NCBI RefSeq assembly: GCF_003945345.1
Contig: NZ_AP019308.1
Span: forward strand, 310,001 to 374,000
DNA length: 64,000 nt
Direction of reading: 5' to 3'
Source of the DNA: Paenibacillus baekrokdamisoli
GTDB lineage: Bacteria > Bacillota > Bacilli > Paenibacillales > Paenibacillaceae
Part shown: piece after piece, positions 27,052-36,001 of the stretch
Position numbering within the stretch: position 1 is the first letter of the stretch
Layout: every line of letters begins with the position of its first letter
The notes under the pieces: model-generated
The model's input: only the letters and a program-made list of their open reading frames with translations
What the model was told of the DNA's origin: nothing
The model's database searches: none
Translations under genes and position numbers: made by a program

Positions 27052-28038
27052 ATGACACGCAAATTACGTTGGGGTGTAATTGGTTGTGCTGGAATAGCAG
27101 TAGGCGCGGTTATTCCTGGCATTCAACAATCCGAGACAGGTGAAGTTGTTGCGATCGCGAGCCGTGAAATTAGCAAAGCAGAAGAAACAGCAGCGAAGCT
27201 TAATATTCCCAAAGCCTATGGCAGCTATGAAGAAATATTATTGGACAAAGATATTGATGCGATCTATATTCCATTGCCAAACCATTTGCATATGGAATGG
27301 TCGATACGAGCGATAGAAGCAGGCAAGCATGTATTATGCGAGAAGCCCATTGCGCTTAATGCTGAACAGGCACAGCGTATGGTTGATGCAAGCCGCGCAG
27401 CCGGCGTTCATTTGGCAGAAGCATTCATGTATCGCAATCATCCCCGCTATGAACGGGTTAAAGAGATCATTGCTTCTGGTGAAATTGGTGAAGTTCGCGG
27501 TATGCATAGTGTATTTACATTTAACAATGCAGGAGATTCATCCAACGTGCGTTATCGCAAAGAGTGGGGCGGAGGTTCCATTTATGATGTCGGCGTTTAT
27601 CCAATCAGTGCAGCACGCATGATCCTCGGCTCTGAACCGGAAGCGGTTACCGTTCATGCGCTTATCTCTCCGGAGCATGATAACGTGGACATGATGGCTT
27701 CAGGGATCTTAGAATTCCCCGGAAATATAGCGCTTACTTTTGACTGCGGCATGTGGGCAGCTTTCCGCAACACGATTGAAGTGCTAGGTACGGAAGGTCG
27801 CATTGAGATACCGGAAGCTTTCGTGGGCAATCCTGATTTCTTGGTTTATACAAACGATGGCAAACGAGAAGAGAAGCAGCCTACTCTAAATCAATATTCC
27901 CTGCAAGCGGACGAGTTTGCCCTTACAGTATGGGGAGAGACTTCAGGGAAATTTGCTCCTGAGGATGCAATTGCAAACATGAAGGTTGTCGATGCATGCC
28001 TGACATCAGCCTACTCACGTACTCGTGTACTTTTATAA
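27052..28038 (+). CDS. Gfo/Idh/MocA-family oxidoreductase (operon gene 1)
   Basis: A 328-residue NAD(P)-dependent sugar or inositol-type dehydrogenase. The Rossmann start LRWGVIGCAGIAVGAVIPG, the AIYIPLPNHLHMEW segment and the EKPIAL lysine-proline motif (about residues 96-101) are typical, followed by the C-terminal beta-sheet domain with GGGSIYDVGVYPI. The substrate cannot be read from sequence. It starts an operon with an aldo/keto reductase, an alpha/beta hydrolase and an aldose epimerase, so the unit probably processes a sugar or glycoside. Confidence 0.9.
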   Translation: MTRKLRWGVIGCAGIAVGAVIPGIQQSETGEVVAIASREISKAEETAAKLNIPKAYGSYEEILLDKDIDAIYIPLPNHLHMEWSIRAIEAGKHVLCEKPIALNAEQAQRMVDASRAAGVHLAEAFMYRNHPRYERVKEIIASGEIGEVRGMHSVFTFNNAGDSSNVRYRKEWGGGSIYDVGVYPISAARMILGSEPEAVTVHALISPEHDNVDMMASGILEFPGNIALTFDCGMWAAFRNTIEVLGTEGRIEIPEAFVGNPDFLVYTNDGKREEKQPTLNQYSLQADEFALTVWGETSGKFAPEDAIANMKVVDACLTSAYSRTRVLL

Positions 28039-28060
28039 TAGAAGGGAGCCGTTCTAAATA

Positions 28061-28993
28061 ATGAAAAAGATAGACCTACCTGGATTAAAGCAAGGCGTTT
28101 CTCAGCTCATTATGGGCTCGGATTATTTTGCACCTGAAGTCTTCGAGCTCGTAGCTACGAATCTCGATGCGTATACCGCAATCGGGGGGAATACGATCGA
28201 TTCTGCTTATATCTATTACGGCGGCAAAAGCGAGCAAGCAATTGGGATGTGGCTTGAGGAGCGCAAGAACCGAGATTCCATCAACGTATGGACAAAAGGC
28301 GGACACCCGGATGAACAGGGTCCGCGAGTAAATAAATCGGCTATCTATAACGAACTGATGACCAGCCTAGAAAGATTGCGTACCGATTACATTGATTTGT
28401 ACGCGCTTCATCGCGATGATATTAATGTACCTGTAGGCGAAATTTTGGAGATTCTTAACGAGCATGTAGAAGAAGGACGCATCCTTGCTTTTGGAGGCTC
28501 GAACTGGACAGCTGCAAGGCTGGAAGAGGCGAATCATTATGCCGCAACGCATGGTTTGCGAGGCTTTGATTTCAGCAGTCCTAACCTCAGCTTGGGTAAG
28601 GCCAAAGAGCCTTACTGGACGGATTGCATTAGCGTGGATGATGAAACTCTAGCTTGGCATGAACGGGCGGAGCTTCCATTATTCTCTTGGTCGGCGCAAG
28701 CACGCGGCTTCTTCACCGGTCGCTTTACGCCTGAGGATCGCTCCGATGAGGATTTGGTTCGTGTATTCTATAATGATGCGAACTGGGAACGGTACTACCG
28801 TGCAGAGAAGCTTGGTAAGGAGAAAGGCGTTTCTACGATTCAGATCGCGCTAGCTTACGTTCTGAACCAATCGTTCCCGACTGCTGCTATTATCGGACCG
28901 CGTAACGAAGCGGAAATGAAATCCTGTTTAGAAGCAACGAATATTGAATTAACACAGGAGGAGATCAAATGGCTGGATTTGCGGATCAAATAA
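28061..28993 (+). CDS. Aldo/keto reductase
   Basis: A 310-residue TIM-barrel NADPH oxidoreductase. Recognisable: GGNTIDSAYIYYGGKSEQAIG (Asp and Tyr of the catalytic tetrad, about residues 46-66), VWTKGG (Lys), DYIDLYALHRDD (His), FGGSNW and the late IIGPRNEAEM cofactor motif. It follows the Gfo/Idh/MocA gene by 22 bases, with AGAAGGGAG as ribosome site, and overlaps the next gene by 25 bases. The substrate is probably a sugar aldehyde, by context. Confidence 0.9.
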   Translation: MKKIDLPGLKQGVSQLIMGSDYFAPEVFELVATNLDAYTAIGGNTIDSAYIYYGGKSEQAIGMWLEERKNRDSINVWTKGGHPDEQGPRVNKSAIYNELMTSLERLRTDYIDLYALHRDDINVPVGEILEILNEHVEEGRILAFGGSNWTAARLEEANHYAATHGLRGFDFSSPNLSLGKAKEPYWTDCISVDDETLAWHERAELPLFSWSAQARGFFTGRFTPEDRSDEDLVRVFYNDANWERYYRAEKLGKEKGVSTIQIALAYVLNQSFPTAAIIGPRNEAEMKSCLEATNIELTQEEIKWLDLRIK

Positions 28994-29772
28994 TTGAGCT
29001 GTGGCCGGAAGGCGCACCTCTTGCAGCTGGGAATTCGGATGAAGACCGTCCAGCTATTACTCCTTATTTGATTGAAGGCAGTAATGGCGCGGTCATCGTC
29101 TGTCCGGGCGGCGGATATGGCATGCGTGCGGATCATGAAGGAGAGCCGATTGCGCTATGGCTCAACTCGATTGGTATTTCTGCATTTGTCCTGCGGTATC
29201 GGGTAGCTCCTTATCAATATCCATGTGCATTAAACGACGTGCAGCGGGCAATCCGCCATGTGCGATTACATGCGGAGGAATGGGGACTTGATAGCGGGAA
29301 AATCGGCGTCCTCGGCTTCTCGGCAGGCGGCCATTTGGTCGCCTCCGCCGGTACGCTGTATGATTCCGGACATCCAAATGCTGCTGATCCTGTAGATCGT
29401 CAGTCAAGCAGACCGGATTTTATCATCCTATGCTATCCTGTGATTACGATGGAGAAGCCTTATACGCATGAAGGTTCACTGCACAATCTACTTGGGACGG
29501 AGCCTGATGAATTACTAGTGAGCCGTCTAAGTGGCGAGCGCCAAGTAACATCCGATACACCGCCAACATTCTTATGGCATACTTCAGATGATGGCGCGGT
29601 GCCCATTGAGAACAGCTTAGCCTTTGCGGCTGCATTAAGTCACGCGGGTGTTCCCTTCGACCTGCATGTCTATGAGAAGGGTCCACATGGGCTTGGACTA
29701 GCCAAGGAAGACGAGCATGTTGCCACATGGACAACGGTATGTGCGCTATGGCTGAAGCGATATGGATTGTAA
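28969..29772 (+). CDS. Alpha/beta hydrolase, acetyl-xylan-esterase-like
   Basis: A 267-residue alpha/beta-hydrolase without signal peptide, so cytoplasmic. The oxyanion motif PGGGYG near residue 46, the nucleophile elbow GFSAGG near residue 112, an Asp in HTSDDGAV near 205 and the final His in KGPHGLGL near 234 form the expected triad. The pattern fits the esterase group that deacetylates sugars or short oligosaccharides. ATG 28969 lies inside the previous gene behind AGGAGGAG, so translation is coupled. Confidence 0.88.
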   Translation: MAGFADQIIELWPEGAPLAAGNSDEDRPAITPYLIEGSNGAVIVCPGGGYGMRADHEGEPIALWLNSIGISAFVLRYRVAPYQYPCALNDVQRAIRHVRLHAEEWGLDSGKIGVLGFSAGGHLVASAGTLYDSGHPNAADPVDRQSSRPDFIILCYPVITMEKPYTHEGSLHNLLGTEPDELLVSRLSGERQVTSDTPPTFLWHTSDDGAVPIENSLAFAAALSHAGVPFDLHVYEKGPHGLGLAKEDEHVATWTTVCALWLKRYGL

Positions 29773-29790
29773 TAAGGAGCGAAATAATCA

Positions 29791-30783
29791 ATGACGATTC
29801 GTAAAGCATATGAAGGTACCTATCAAGGCGAGAAAGCCGTTTGGATTCAATTCGGTCGTTATGAAGCAGCTATTCTTCCGGAAGTTGGCGGTAACCTCAT
29901 TGCCTTTCGCGATAATGAGAATAAGTTTCATTTTCTTCATGAACCTACGTTGGACGAGATGGAATCGTTCAAAGCGAGACCGTTCATTCACGGTATCCCG
30001 GTGCTGTTCCCGCCGAATCGTTTCGAGGATGGCAAATTTCTGTGGAATGGTCGTACCTATCAATTCCCTGTGAATGAGCCGGCGAATGGGAACCATCTGC
30101 ATGGCTTTGTGCACAGTGAGACATGGGAATTAGTAGACTTCGGGCAATCTGCTGCAGAGAGCTTCGTTATCGTTTCATTAACAGTGGACGAGCAGCATGC
30201 TGTATATGAGTTTTTGCCTCATAAATTCACGATAAAATTGCGTTACTCTCTTAGTGAGGATGGTTTATCCCAACAAATCCTCGTTCGCAACGAAGGAGAG
30301 GATGTTATGCCATGCTTGTTTGCATTCCATACCTCAGTGAATACGCCCTTCGCTCCGGGAAGCACAGCGAAAGATTACCTTGTGAAGCTGACGATTGGCG
30401 AGCGCTGGAAGATGAGCGACCGCATGCTTCCTACAGGTGGCTATCAAGCGCTAACTGCTGACGAGGAGCTTCTGAAGGGAGATGGTGTCTATCCATTCTT
30501 TGACGCGATGGATAACCATTATACCGTATTGGCTCAGAACGGTCGCAATCGGATGGAGCTGACGGATACACGGATTGGAGCTACTCTTGTTTATGATGTA
30601 GGCACCTCATACAAGCAGTGGATGATCTGGAACAATAACGCAACAGAAGGCTTCTTTTGTCCAGAGCCGCAGGTCAGCCTAGTGAATGCACCGCATGTTG
30701 ACAAACCTGCAGATGAAATCGGCTTATTCAGCCTGGCACCAGGTGAAATCTGGGAAGAAACAGCCCGTCTTTATGTGAAATAG
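29791..30783 (+). CDS. Aldose 1-epimerase family protein
   Basis: A 330-residue galactose-mutarotase-fold protein. GGNLIAFRDNENKFHFLH near residue 36, IHGIPVLFPPNRFEDG near 68, HLHGFVHSETWEL near 106 and CPEPQVSLVNA near 290 match the family; His109 in HGFVH, His182 (AFHTS) and Glu292 (CPEP) are likely catalytic. It probably converts sugar anomers for the enzymes encoded upstream. ATG 29791 follows AAGGAGCG. Last gene of the operon. Confidence 0.85.
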   Translation: MTIRKAYEGTYQGEKAVWIQFGRYEAAILPEVGGNLIAFRDNENKFHFLHEPTLDEMESFKARPFIHGIPVLFPPNRFEDGKFLWNGRTYQFPVNEPANGNHLHGFVHSETWELVDFGQSAAESFVIVSLTVDEQHAVYEFLPHKFTIKLRYSLSEDGLSQQILVRNEGEDVMPCLFAFHTSVNTPFAPGSTAKDYLVKLTIGERWKMSDRMLPTGGYQALTADEELLKGDGVYPFFDAMDNHYTVLAQNGRNRMELTDTRIGATLVYDVGTSYKQWMIWNNNATEGFFCPEPQVSLVNAPHVDKPADEIGLFSLAPGEIWEETARLYVK

Positions 30784-30812
30784 CAGTCGACTACTAGGGT
30801 GATAATAAAGGG

Positions 30813-30883
30813 AAGTCCGCAAGCAGAAGGTTGAGAGCTAGCACAATTCGTGTCGGCTCCCTTTTGAAGGCGGACTTTCTCTT
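30813..30883 (+). terminator. Terminator of the 27-31 kb sugar operon
   Basis: AAGTCCGC / GCGGACTT with inner GAAGG/CCTTTT and GAGAGC/GGCTCC pairings is followed by TCTCTT. Confidence 0.6.
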
Positions 30884-30988
30884 GTTAGGTGGAAGTATTT
30901 CGTTTCCCATGATCACGCCGGATAGTGTACAATTAAGGAAAGGTAAAGAACGTTTAAAAAATCGGTTATTGAATTAGGAGTTGTCATC

Positions 30989-31468
30989 ATGGCACAAAAT
31001 GCAAATGAAGTTATCTTAACCCCTGAGGGCTTGGCCAAATTGGAGCAAGAACTAGATGAGCTTAAAACAGTCAAACGCAGGGAGTTGGCCGCTCGTATTA
31101 AACTGGCGATTAGCTACGGCGATCTGAAGGAAAATAGTGAATATCACTCAGCCAAGAATGATCAAGCGTTCATGGAAACGAGAATTCTCATTATCGATAA
31201 AATGTTGAAAAATGCTCGCGTTGTGGAGAGTATGGATACTTCAACGGTTCATGTGGGTTCGATCGTTATCCTAAATGACGTGGAATTCTCCGAGAAGATT
31301 GAATATCGTATCGTAAGTCCTTCCGAAGCGGATGTTCTCGAGAACCGAATTTCTTATGAAAGTCCTCTCGGAAATGCCCTTATTGGTAAAGCTGTAGGCG
31401 ATATTGTTAGTGTCAACGCACCTGTGGGAATCATTAAATATGAGCTGCTCGAAATAAGAGCGATGTAG
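30989..31468 (+). CDS. greA: Transcription elongation factor GreA
   Basis: A 159-residue factor that stimulates RNA cleavage in backtracked RNA polymerase. The N-terminal coiled coil (GLAKLEQELDELKTVKRRELAARIKLA) carries the acidic tip YGDLKENSEY (residues 44-53) that reaches the active site, and the C-terminal FKBP-like domain includes YRIVSPSEADVLENRISYESPLG. ATG 30989 follows TTAGGAG. Most Firmicutes keep greA with lysS or udk; here it stands alone, so this may be a second copy. Confidence 0.92.
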   Translation: MAQNANEVILTPEGLAKLEQELDELKTVKRRELAARIKLAISYGDLKENSEYHSAKNDQAFMETRILIIDKMLKNARVVESMDTSTVHVGSIVILNDVEFSEKIEYRIVSPSEADVLENRISYESPLGNALIGKAVGDIVSVNAPVGIIKYELLEIRAM

Positions 31469-31504
31469 AGAAAAGTAAAATGGCTTAGGCCTGTTATCAA
31501 AGTC

Positions 31505-31552
31505 AAGGCTGGATTCAAAGGTGATCATATACCCTTGAACCCAGCCTTTTAT
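31505..31552 (+). terminator. Terminator of greA
   Basis: AAGGCTGG..TTCAA / TTGAA.CCAGCCTT is followed by TTATTCT. Confidence 0.75.
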
Positions 31553-31655
31553 TCTATCTGCTGTTGGTACCTTAATAAGGTAGAAGAACGGCAAAGGTGC
31601 AATTAGTTGGCTATATGTGTTAAAGTGATGAAATGAAAAGGGAGGCTTACAATTA

Positions 31656-32006
31656 ATGACGGATCAAACTGAAATTAACGCTTTACCTGATAAGACCTGT
31701 TCCATTGAACGATTAATTACCATGAAGTCAGATGTAGAGAAAGTAATTGCTGGACAAAAAACAGCTACCAGGCGCAATGGTCGATATGCTGACGTTGGTG
31801 AAGTAATGACACTTGAAGGCCATAAGTATGTGGTAGAAAAGGTTTATTCGCAAGCACTTGGCGATTTAACGGACGAGCATGCCAATCAAGAGGGGTTTTT
31901 GAATGTGGAGGCCTACAAGGAATCCATTCTCTCGTATCACCCTGGAATGCCATGGCTTCCACATATGCGTGTCTGGGTTCATGAATTTCGTCCCGTCCAG
32001 GAATAG
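31656..32006 (+). CDS. ASCH-domain-like protein
   Basis: A 116-residue protein whose centre (ATRRNGRYADVGEVMTLEG, YVVEKVYSQALGDLTDEHA, EGF) follows the ASCH/PUA-like fold pattern, a beta-barrel family predicted to bind RNA or, in characterised members, to hydrolyse N4-acylcytidine. The conserved K.ATRR segment is near residues 35-41. ATG 31656 follows GGGAGGC. It ends 6 bases before the next gene, so the two are probably co-transcribed. Confidence 0.75.
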   Translation: MTDQTEINALPDKTCSIERLITMKSDVEKVIAGQKTATRRNGRYADVGEVMTLEGHKYVVEKVYSQALGDLTDEHANQEGFLNVEAYKESILSYHPGMPWLPHMRVWVHEFRPVQE

Positions 32007-32012
32007 TGCTCC

Positions 32013-32453
32013 ATGAGTATCTGGTATAAGCTGCTGCTTTATTTGCATGTTCTGAGTGCTATTATATCGATTGGCCCGTTCTTTGCGCTAATCCCCTTAG
32101 TCAAGAAGCTAAGGGGAGCAGAGATCTTGGAGCAAAATGCTTATGTGGTTACCTTTAGGTATGCGATCCGATTAGCCAAGCATGCGGGGCATGTATTGGT
32201 CGGAACAGGAATATTGCTTGTCATTATCGGGTCTTGGTCTTGGCAATCATCATGGATTGTCATCACGATTCTTATCTTGATCAGCTCGCTCTATTTCTTA
32301 GCTCGTGCATTCTCTCCGAAGCTGCGTAAGCTCAATGAGCCCGATCAAGATAAAGGGAAGATCATTGGGCTGCTCAGTCGCTCGGTCTGGATTTATCTTA
32401 TCCTCTTGATGATCATGTTATGGTTTATGGTAACGAAACCGAACTTTTGGTAG
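32013..32453 (+). CDS. DUF2269-like integral membrane protein
   Basis: A 146-residue protein with four hydrophobic segments (LLLYLHVLSAIISIGPFF; HAGHVLVGTGILLVIIG; WIVITILILISSLYFLA; VWIYLILLMIMLWF). The N-terminal LHV.SAI...GP pattern suits the DUF2269 family, of unknown function. Co-transcribed with the ASCH gene and followed by a terminator at 32472-32519. Confidence 0.75.
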   Translation: MSIWYKLLLYLHVLSAIISIGPFFALIPLVKKLRGAEILEQNAYVVTFRYAIRLAKHAGHVLVGTGILLVIIGSWSWQSSWIVITILILISSLYFLARAFSPKLRKLNEPDQDKGKIIGLLSRSVWIYLILLMIMLWFMVTKPNFW

Positions 32454-32471
32454 TCCGAATAGTTGTTCAAA

Positions 32472-32519
32472 GAAAATCGCCCTTCATTTAGCCCATTATG
32501 GCTAGTGAAGGGCGATTTC
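32472..32519 (+). terminator. Terminator after the DUF2269 gene
   Basis: AAATCGCCCTTCA.TTAGCC / GGCTAGTGAAGGGCGATTT, a long stem with a short T tail. Confidence 0.8.
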
Positions 32520-32590
32520 TTGATAAATTCGAAGTATTGCGCCGTCCTCCGGCAGAGCCGCAAGTTTCTTCCACAAAAATATCAGAAAAG

Positions 32591-32774
32591 GGGCTCTAAA
32601 CTATAATCAGTACTTGCCATCACGAAGAACATAGCGAAGCGGACGGAATCGTTCTGAAGAAGCGATAGCGTTCGCCTTTGTCTCCTTATTTCTACCCCTA
32701 AGGGATAGAATCAAGAAATAGGGAGACAACAGCGATCGTAAGAATGATCCGTCCGCGTAGCGGGCTTCTACGCA
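32591..32774 (+). repeat. Palindromic element family, copy 3, orientation A
   Basis: The 118-bp core 32639-32756 carries GCGGACGG and CCGTCCGC. The left terminus GGGCTCTAAACTATAATCAG starts at 32591, and the right flank ends CGGGCTTCTACGCA. It lies between convergent genes. Confidence 0.85.
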
Positions 32775-32846
32775 CGTCTTTCTTCCTTTACGATGGGAAA
32801 ATGAATAAATGAAATGAGGTTATAGGGATTTTGAGTGCAGATCAAG

Positions 32847-33704
32847 TTATGGAGAAGGGATGCGCCTTCGAATATCAGAGGGCGTAACATTCTTGATCTT
32901 CTTAAACACCCGGCCAAAATAGGTCATATTCGAAAATCCCACAAGATCGCCAATTTCCGTTATCGGAATATCCGTTTCAATGAGCAGTTGCTCGGCCTCC
33001 TGCACCCTTATGATGTGGATATATTCGACGAATGTTTTCCCCGTAACTTGTTTGAATATGCGGCAAAAATGATTTGGACTTAAGCTTACCATTCGTGCTG
33101 CCTCGTTGATGCTAATGGATTCAGAGTATCGCTCGCGCAGCATATGCAGCAGACGGGTAAGATCATGAGCCTTCTGTAACCGAGGTGGAGCAAGCGCCGC
33201 ATCCTTCTGGGCATAACGAAAATAAAGTCCGAATATACGCAGCAGCTCCGCTTTGATTAGCAGTTCGAAACCGGCGTCCTTTCGAATGAATTCATGGATT
33301 AGTCGGGAGAAAGCATCATTCATTTCCTCGATATAGGGATCGGATTGTCTCATTAAACTTGGCCACTTCATGGGCTGCTGCAGATAGGGCATGAAATAAT
33401 GAAGCTCTGTAATATCGAGCCCACTTCCACGCACTAATGCCTCATTAAAAACAATACAAATAAGCTCCGTATCTGGCGTTAACTGAACGGCGCTATGAAG
33501 CTGCTTGGTGTTAACGAAAGCCAATTCCCCTTTATGCAGCTGCTCGTAAGCAGCATCAATCTGAATACGAACTTTGCCTTCCTTTACATAAATCCATTCA
33601 ATATGATCATGCCAATGCAAATGGATTCCGGTAACTGTAAATACGTTAATTGGGAATGACTGATCCGGAATCGGCGTGTCTTCTTTATACGGACTAACCG
33701 TCAA
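32847..33704 (-). CDS. AraC-family transcriptional regulator
   Basis: A 285-residue regulator with an N-terminal cupin (IHLHWHDHIEWIYVKEGKVRIQID near residues 27-50) and C-terminal double helix-turn-helix (SINEAARMVSLSPNHFCRIFKQVTGKTF; ITEIGDLVGFSNMTYFGRVFKK, TPSDIR). ATG 33704 is preceded by AAGGAGGAC on the minus strand. It is divergent from the TIM-barrel/oxidoreductase pair at 33893, which it probably regulates in response to a sugar. Confidence 0.88.
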   Translation of the reverse strand: MTVSPYKEDTPIPDQSFPINVFTVTGIHLHWHDHIEWIYVKEGKVRIQIDAAYEQLHKGELAFVNTKQLHSAVQLTPDTELICIVFNEALVRGSGLDITELHYFMPYLQQPMKWPSLMRQSDPYIEEMNDAFSRLIHEFIRKDAGFELLIKAELLRIFGLYFRYAQKDAALAPPRLQKAHDLTRLLHMLRERYSESISINEAARMVSLSPNHFCRIFKQVTGKTFVEYIHIIRVQEAEQLLIETDIPITEIGDLVGFSNMTYFGRVFKKIKNVTPSDIRRRIPSP

Positions 33705-33892
33705 TGTAAGGTCCTCCTTACCTAGTCAATAGCAACATACGATTTACTCAATTTACTCTTGAAAAATTAGAATGTCAACGCTTAACCGACACAATAATCA
33801 TAAGATCGTATGAGTATTGCATAACTTCGTTGATAGTCGCTTGATGACTCTTTGGTTAAGATAGGTTTAGACAAACCGAGGAGCTGACGAGC

Positions 33893-34780
33893 ATGAATAA
33901 TATTCGTATAGGAACATTGGTCGGTGGTAATGATGCTGTACGTGTGCTTCCGCAAATTATTCCATATGGCTTTGAATCATTTGAACTAACGTTCTGGCAA
34001 ACAACGGGTCAGGCAGATCTTCCTGAGCTTGCTAAACAAGTGAAGGAGATCGTGGCAGAGAAGGATATCGTCATCTCTACCCTAGGTATATTCGGTAACC
34101 CACTCACCGGAACAGGGGATAATGGGGATACACTGGCAAGCTGGGAACGATTGATCGATCATGCAGAGGCTTTCGGTGCCAAGCTGGTTACAGGATTTAC
34201 GGGACGTATGCCAGGAACGATTGATGAATCCCTTTCGAGATTCGGTGAGGTATTTGGTGAACTGACGAAGCGTGCAGAAAGTCGCGGTGTGAAGCTTGCC
34301 TTTGAGAACTGTGATATGGGCGGTAATTGGGAGAATGGAGATTGGAATATTGCGCATAACCCGACAGCATGGGAACTGATGTTTAACGCCGTTCAGTCCG
34401 ATAGCATCGGGCTGCAGTGGGAGCCTTGCCACCAGATGGTAAGCTTGATCGATCCGATTCCGCAGCTTAGGAAATGGGCGCATACAGGCAAAATTTTCAA
34501 TGTGCATGGTAAAGATGCAACAATCGCATGGGATGTTGTTCGCGAGTACGGCATACACGGTCCCAAACCATTCGTATGGCACCGCACGCCAGGCTTTGGC
34601 GATACGAATTGGACGGATATTATTACGATTTTGCGCCAAGCTGGTTATGAAGGAAGCATTGATATTGAAGGCTGGCATGATCCAGTTTACAAGGATGAAC
34701 TGGAGATGACGGGACAAGTCCATGCACTTAACTATCTGAAACGCTGTCGTGGCGGCGATTTCATACCAAACCCTGAATAG
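33893..34780 (+). CDS. Sugar phosphate isomerase/epimerase (xylose isomerase-like TIM barrel)
   Basis: A 295-residue AP-endonuclease-2/xylose-isomerase-like barrel. Metal-binding residues are probably the Glu in FENCD near residue 140, the Asp and His around WEPCHQM near 185, the His in FNVHGKDA near 203 and the Glu in IDIEGWHDP near 263. The substrate is not visible; in such pairs with Gfo/Idh/MocA enzymes it is usually an inositol or a 3-keto sugar. ATG 33893 follows CGAGGAGC. The next gene starts 26 bases later. Confidence 0.87.
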   Translation: MNNIRIGTLVGGNDAVRVLPQIIPYGFESFELTFWQTTGQADLPELAKQVKEIVAEKDIVISTLGIFGNPLTGTGDNGDTLASWERLIDHAEAFGAKLVTGFTGRMPGTIDESLSRFGEVFGELTKRAESRGVKLAFENCDMGGNWENGDWNIAHNPTAWELMFNAVQSDSIGLQWEPCHQMVSLIDPIPQLRKWAHTGKIFNVHGKDATIAWDVVREYGIHGPKPFVWHRTPGFGDTNWTDIITILRQAGYEGSIDIEGWHDPVYKDELEMTGQVHALNYLKRCRGGDFIPNPE

Positions 34781-34806
34781 ACCAAGGCTGAGGAGGCTAA
34801 CGAATC

Positions 34807-35820
34807 ATGAAACATAAAATCATAGTTGCTGGCTGCGGCGGGATGTCCAACGCTTGGCTTGATTACGCTACAGAAAGAGAAAACGCGGAAATTGTCGGCT
34901 TAGTCGATATTTATGAGGAAAGCGCGAAAGCCATGGCTGCCAAACGAGGGCTAACTGTACCAACCTTTACCGATCTGTCTGAAGCATTGAAGGAAACGGA
35001 TGCGAATCTTGTATTCGATGTGACGATTCCTTCGAGCCATAAGGTAATTGTAACCACAGCAATGCAGGCTGGCTGCAACGTCCTCGGTGAGAAACCGATG
35101 GCTGAGTCCTATACAGATGCAGAAGAGATCGTAGCGACGAGCAAGCAGATGGGTAGAAGGTATTCCGTTATGCAGAACCGTCGTTATTTCAAGCAAATTC
35201 GAGCGTATCGTGATGTAATCAGCAAGGGGTTGATCGGAAAGTTGGGTACCCTCAATGCAGATTTCTATATTGGTGCGCATTTTGGCGGCTTCCGTGATGT
35301 GATGGATAGCCCGCTTATTGTTGATATGGCTATTCATACGTTTGACCAAGCACGCTTCTTAACGGGTGCTGACCCTGTATCTGTTTATTGTCATGAGTTC
35401 AATCCACCAGGATCGTGGTATAAAGGCAATGCATCTGCGATCTGTATCTTTGAGATGAGTGATGGTTCTGTCTTTACCTACCGCGGTTCGTGGTGTGCAG
35501 AAGGCATGAGCACATCTTGGGAATCGGATTGGAGAGCAATCGGCAGTAAAGGTACGGTTAGATGGAATGGCTCTGATATGCCGACTGCTGAAGTCGTAGA
35601 TGAATCTATCCCGCATGAGTTCCACAGTACGATGAAGAAGATCGACATTTCTAGCGAATGGGAAGGCAAGGAAGGACATCACGGCTGCTTCGACGAAATG
35701 TTCGCAGCACTTGAGGAAGGACGTCCGGCAGAGACGGATTGTCTGGATAATATCAAGAGCGTTGCGATGGTATTCGGAGCTGTAGAGAGTGCGCGGACAG
35801 GTAAGAAAGTCATGTTGTAA
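34807..35820 (+). CDS. Gfo/Idh/MocA-family oxidoreductase (pair with TIM-barrel protein)
   Basis: A 337-residue NAD(P)-dependent oxidoreductase: Rossmann start HKIIVAGCGGMSNAWLDY, EKPMAESYTDA near residue 97 (catalytic lysine), and FYIGAHFGGFRDVMDSPLIVDMAIHTFDQARFL around 155-187 with the family's D...H pair. ATG 34807 follows TGAGGAGGC. Probably acts on the same sugar as the upstream TIM-barrel protein. Confidence 0.9.
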   Translation: MKHKIIVAGCGGMSNAWLDYATERENAEIVGLVDIYEESAKAMAAKRGLTVPTFTDLSEALKETDANLVFDVTIPSSHKVIVTTAMQAGCNVLGEKPMAESYTDAEEIVATSKQMGRRYSVMQNRRYFKQIRAYRDVISKGLIGKLGTLNADFYIGAHFGGFRDVMDSPLIVDMAIHTFDQARFLTGADPVSVYCHEFNPPGSWYKGNASAICIFEMSDGSVFTYRGSWCAEGMSTSWESDWRAIGSKGTVRWNGSDMPTAEVVDESIPHEFHSTMKKIDISSEWEGKEGHHGCFDEMFAALEEGRPAETDCLDNIKSVAMVFGAVESARTGKKVML

Positions 35821-35853
35821 AAGCTATGACATTAGGACTAGGCGGCTGATTCG

Positions 35854-35897
35854 TCGTATGGCTTATTTCCCCGGAAATATGTCATACGATTTTTTTA
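35854..35897 (+). terminator. Terminator of the 34-36 kb sugar pair
   Basis: TCGTATGGCTTATTTCC / GGAAATATGTCATACGA is followed by seven T. Confidence 0.85.
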
Positions 35898-35899
35898 TA

Positions 35900-35968
35900 T
35901 TGAAAAGGTTAACGGATTTGGTTATATTAAAGCTACAAGGTTTATTATATGGAAGTTGGTTTATTATA
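35900..35968 (+). promoter_or_regulatory. Promoter and repeated site of the IclR regulator gene
   Basis: TTGAAA (35900-35905) and TATATT (35923-35928) are 17 bp apart, a good sigma-A promoter. GGTTTATTATA occurs twice just downstream (35939-35949, 35958-35968), 19 bases apart, a possible autoregulatory site. Confidence 0.55.
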
Positions 35969-36001
35969 GAAAACCTTCTGTTTGAATGATGGGGCGATGA
36001 T

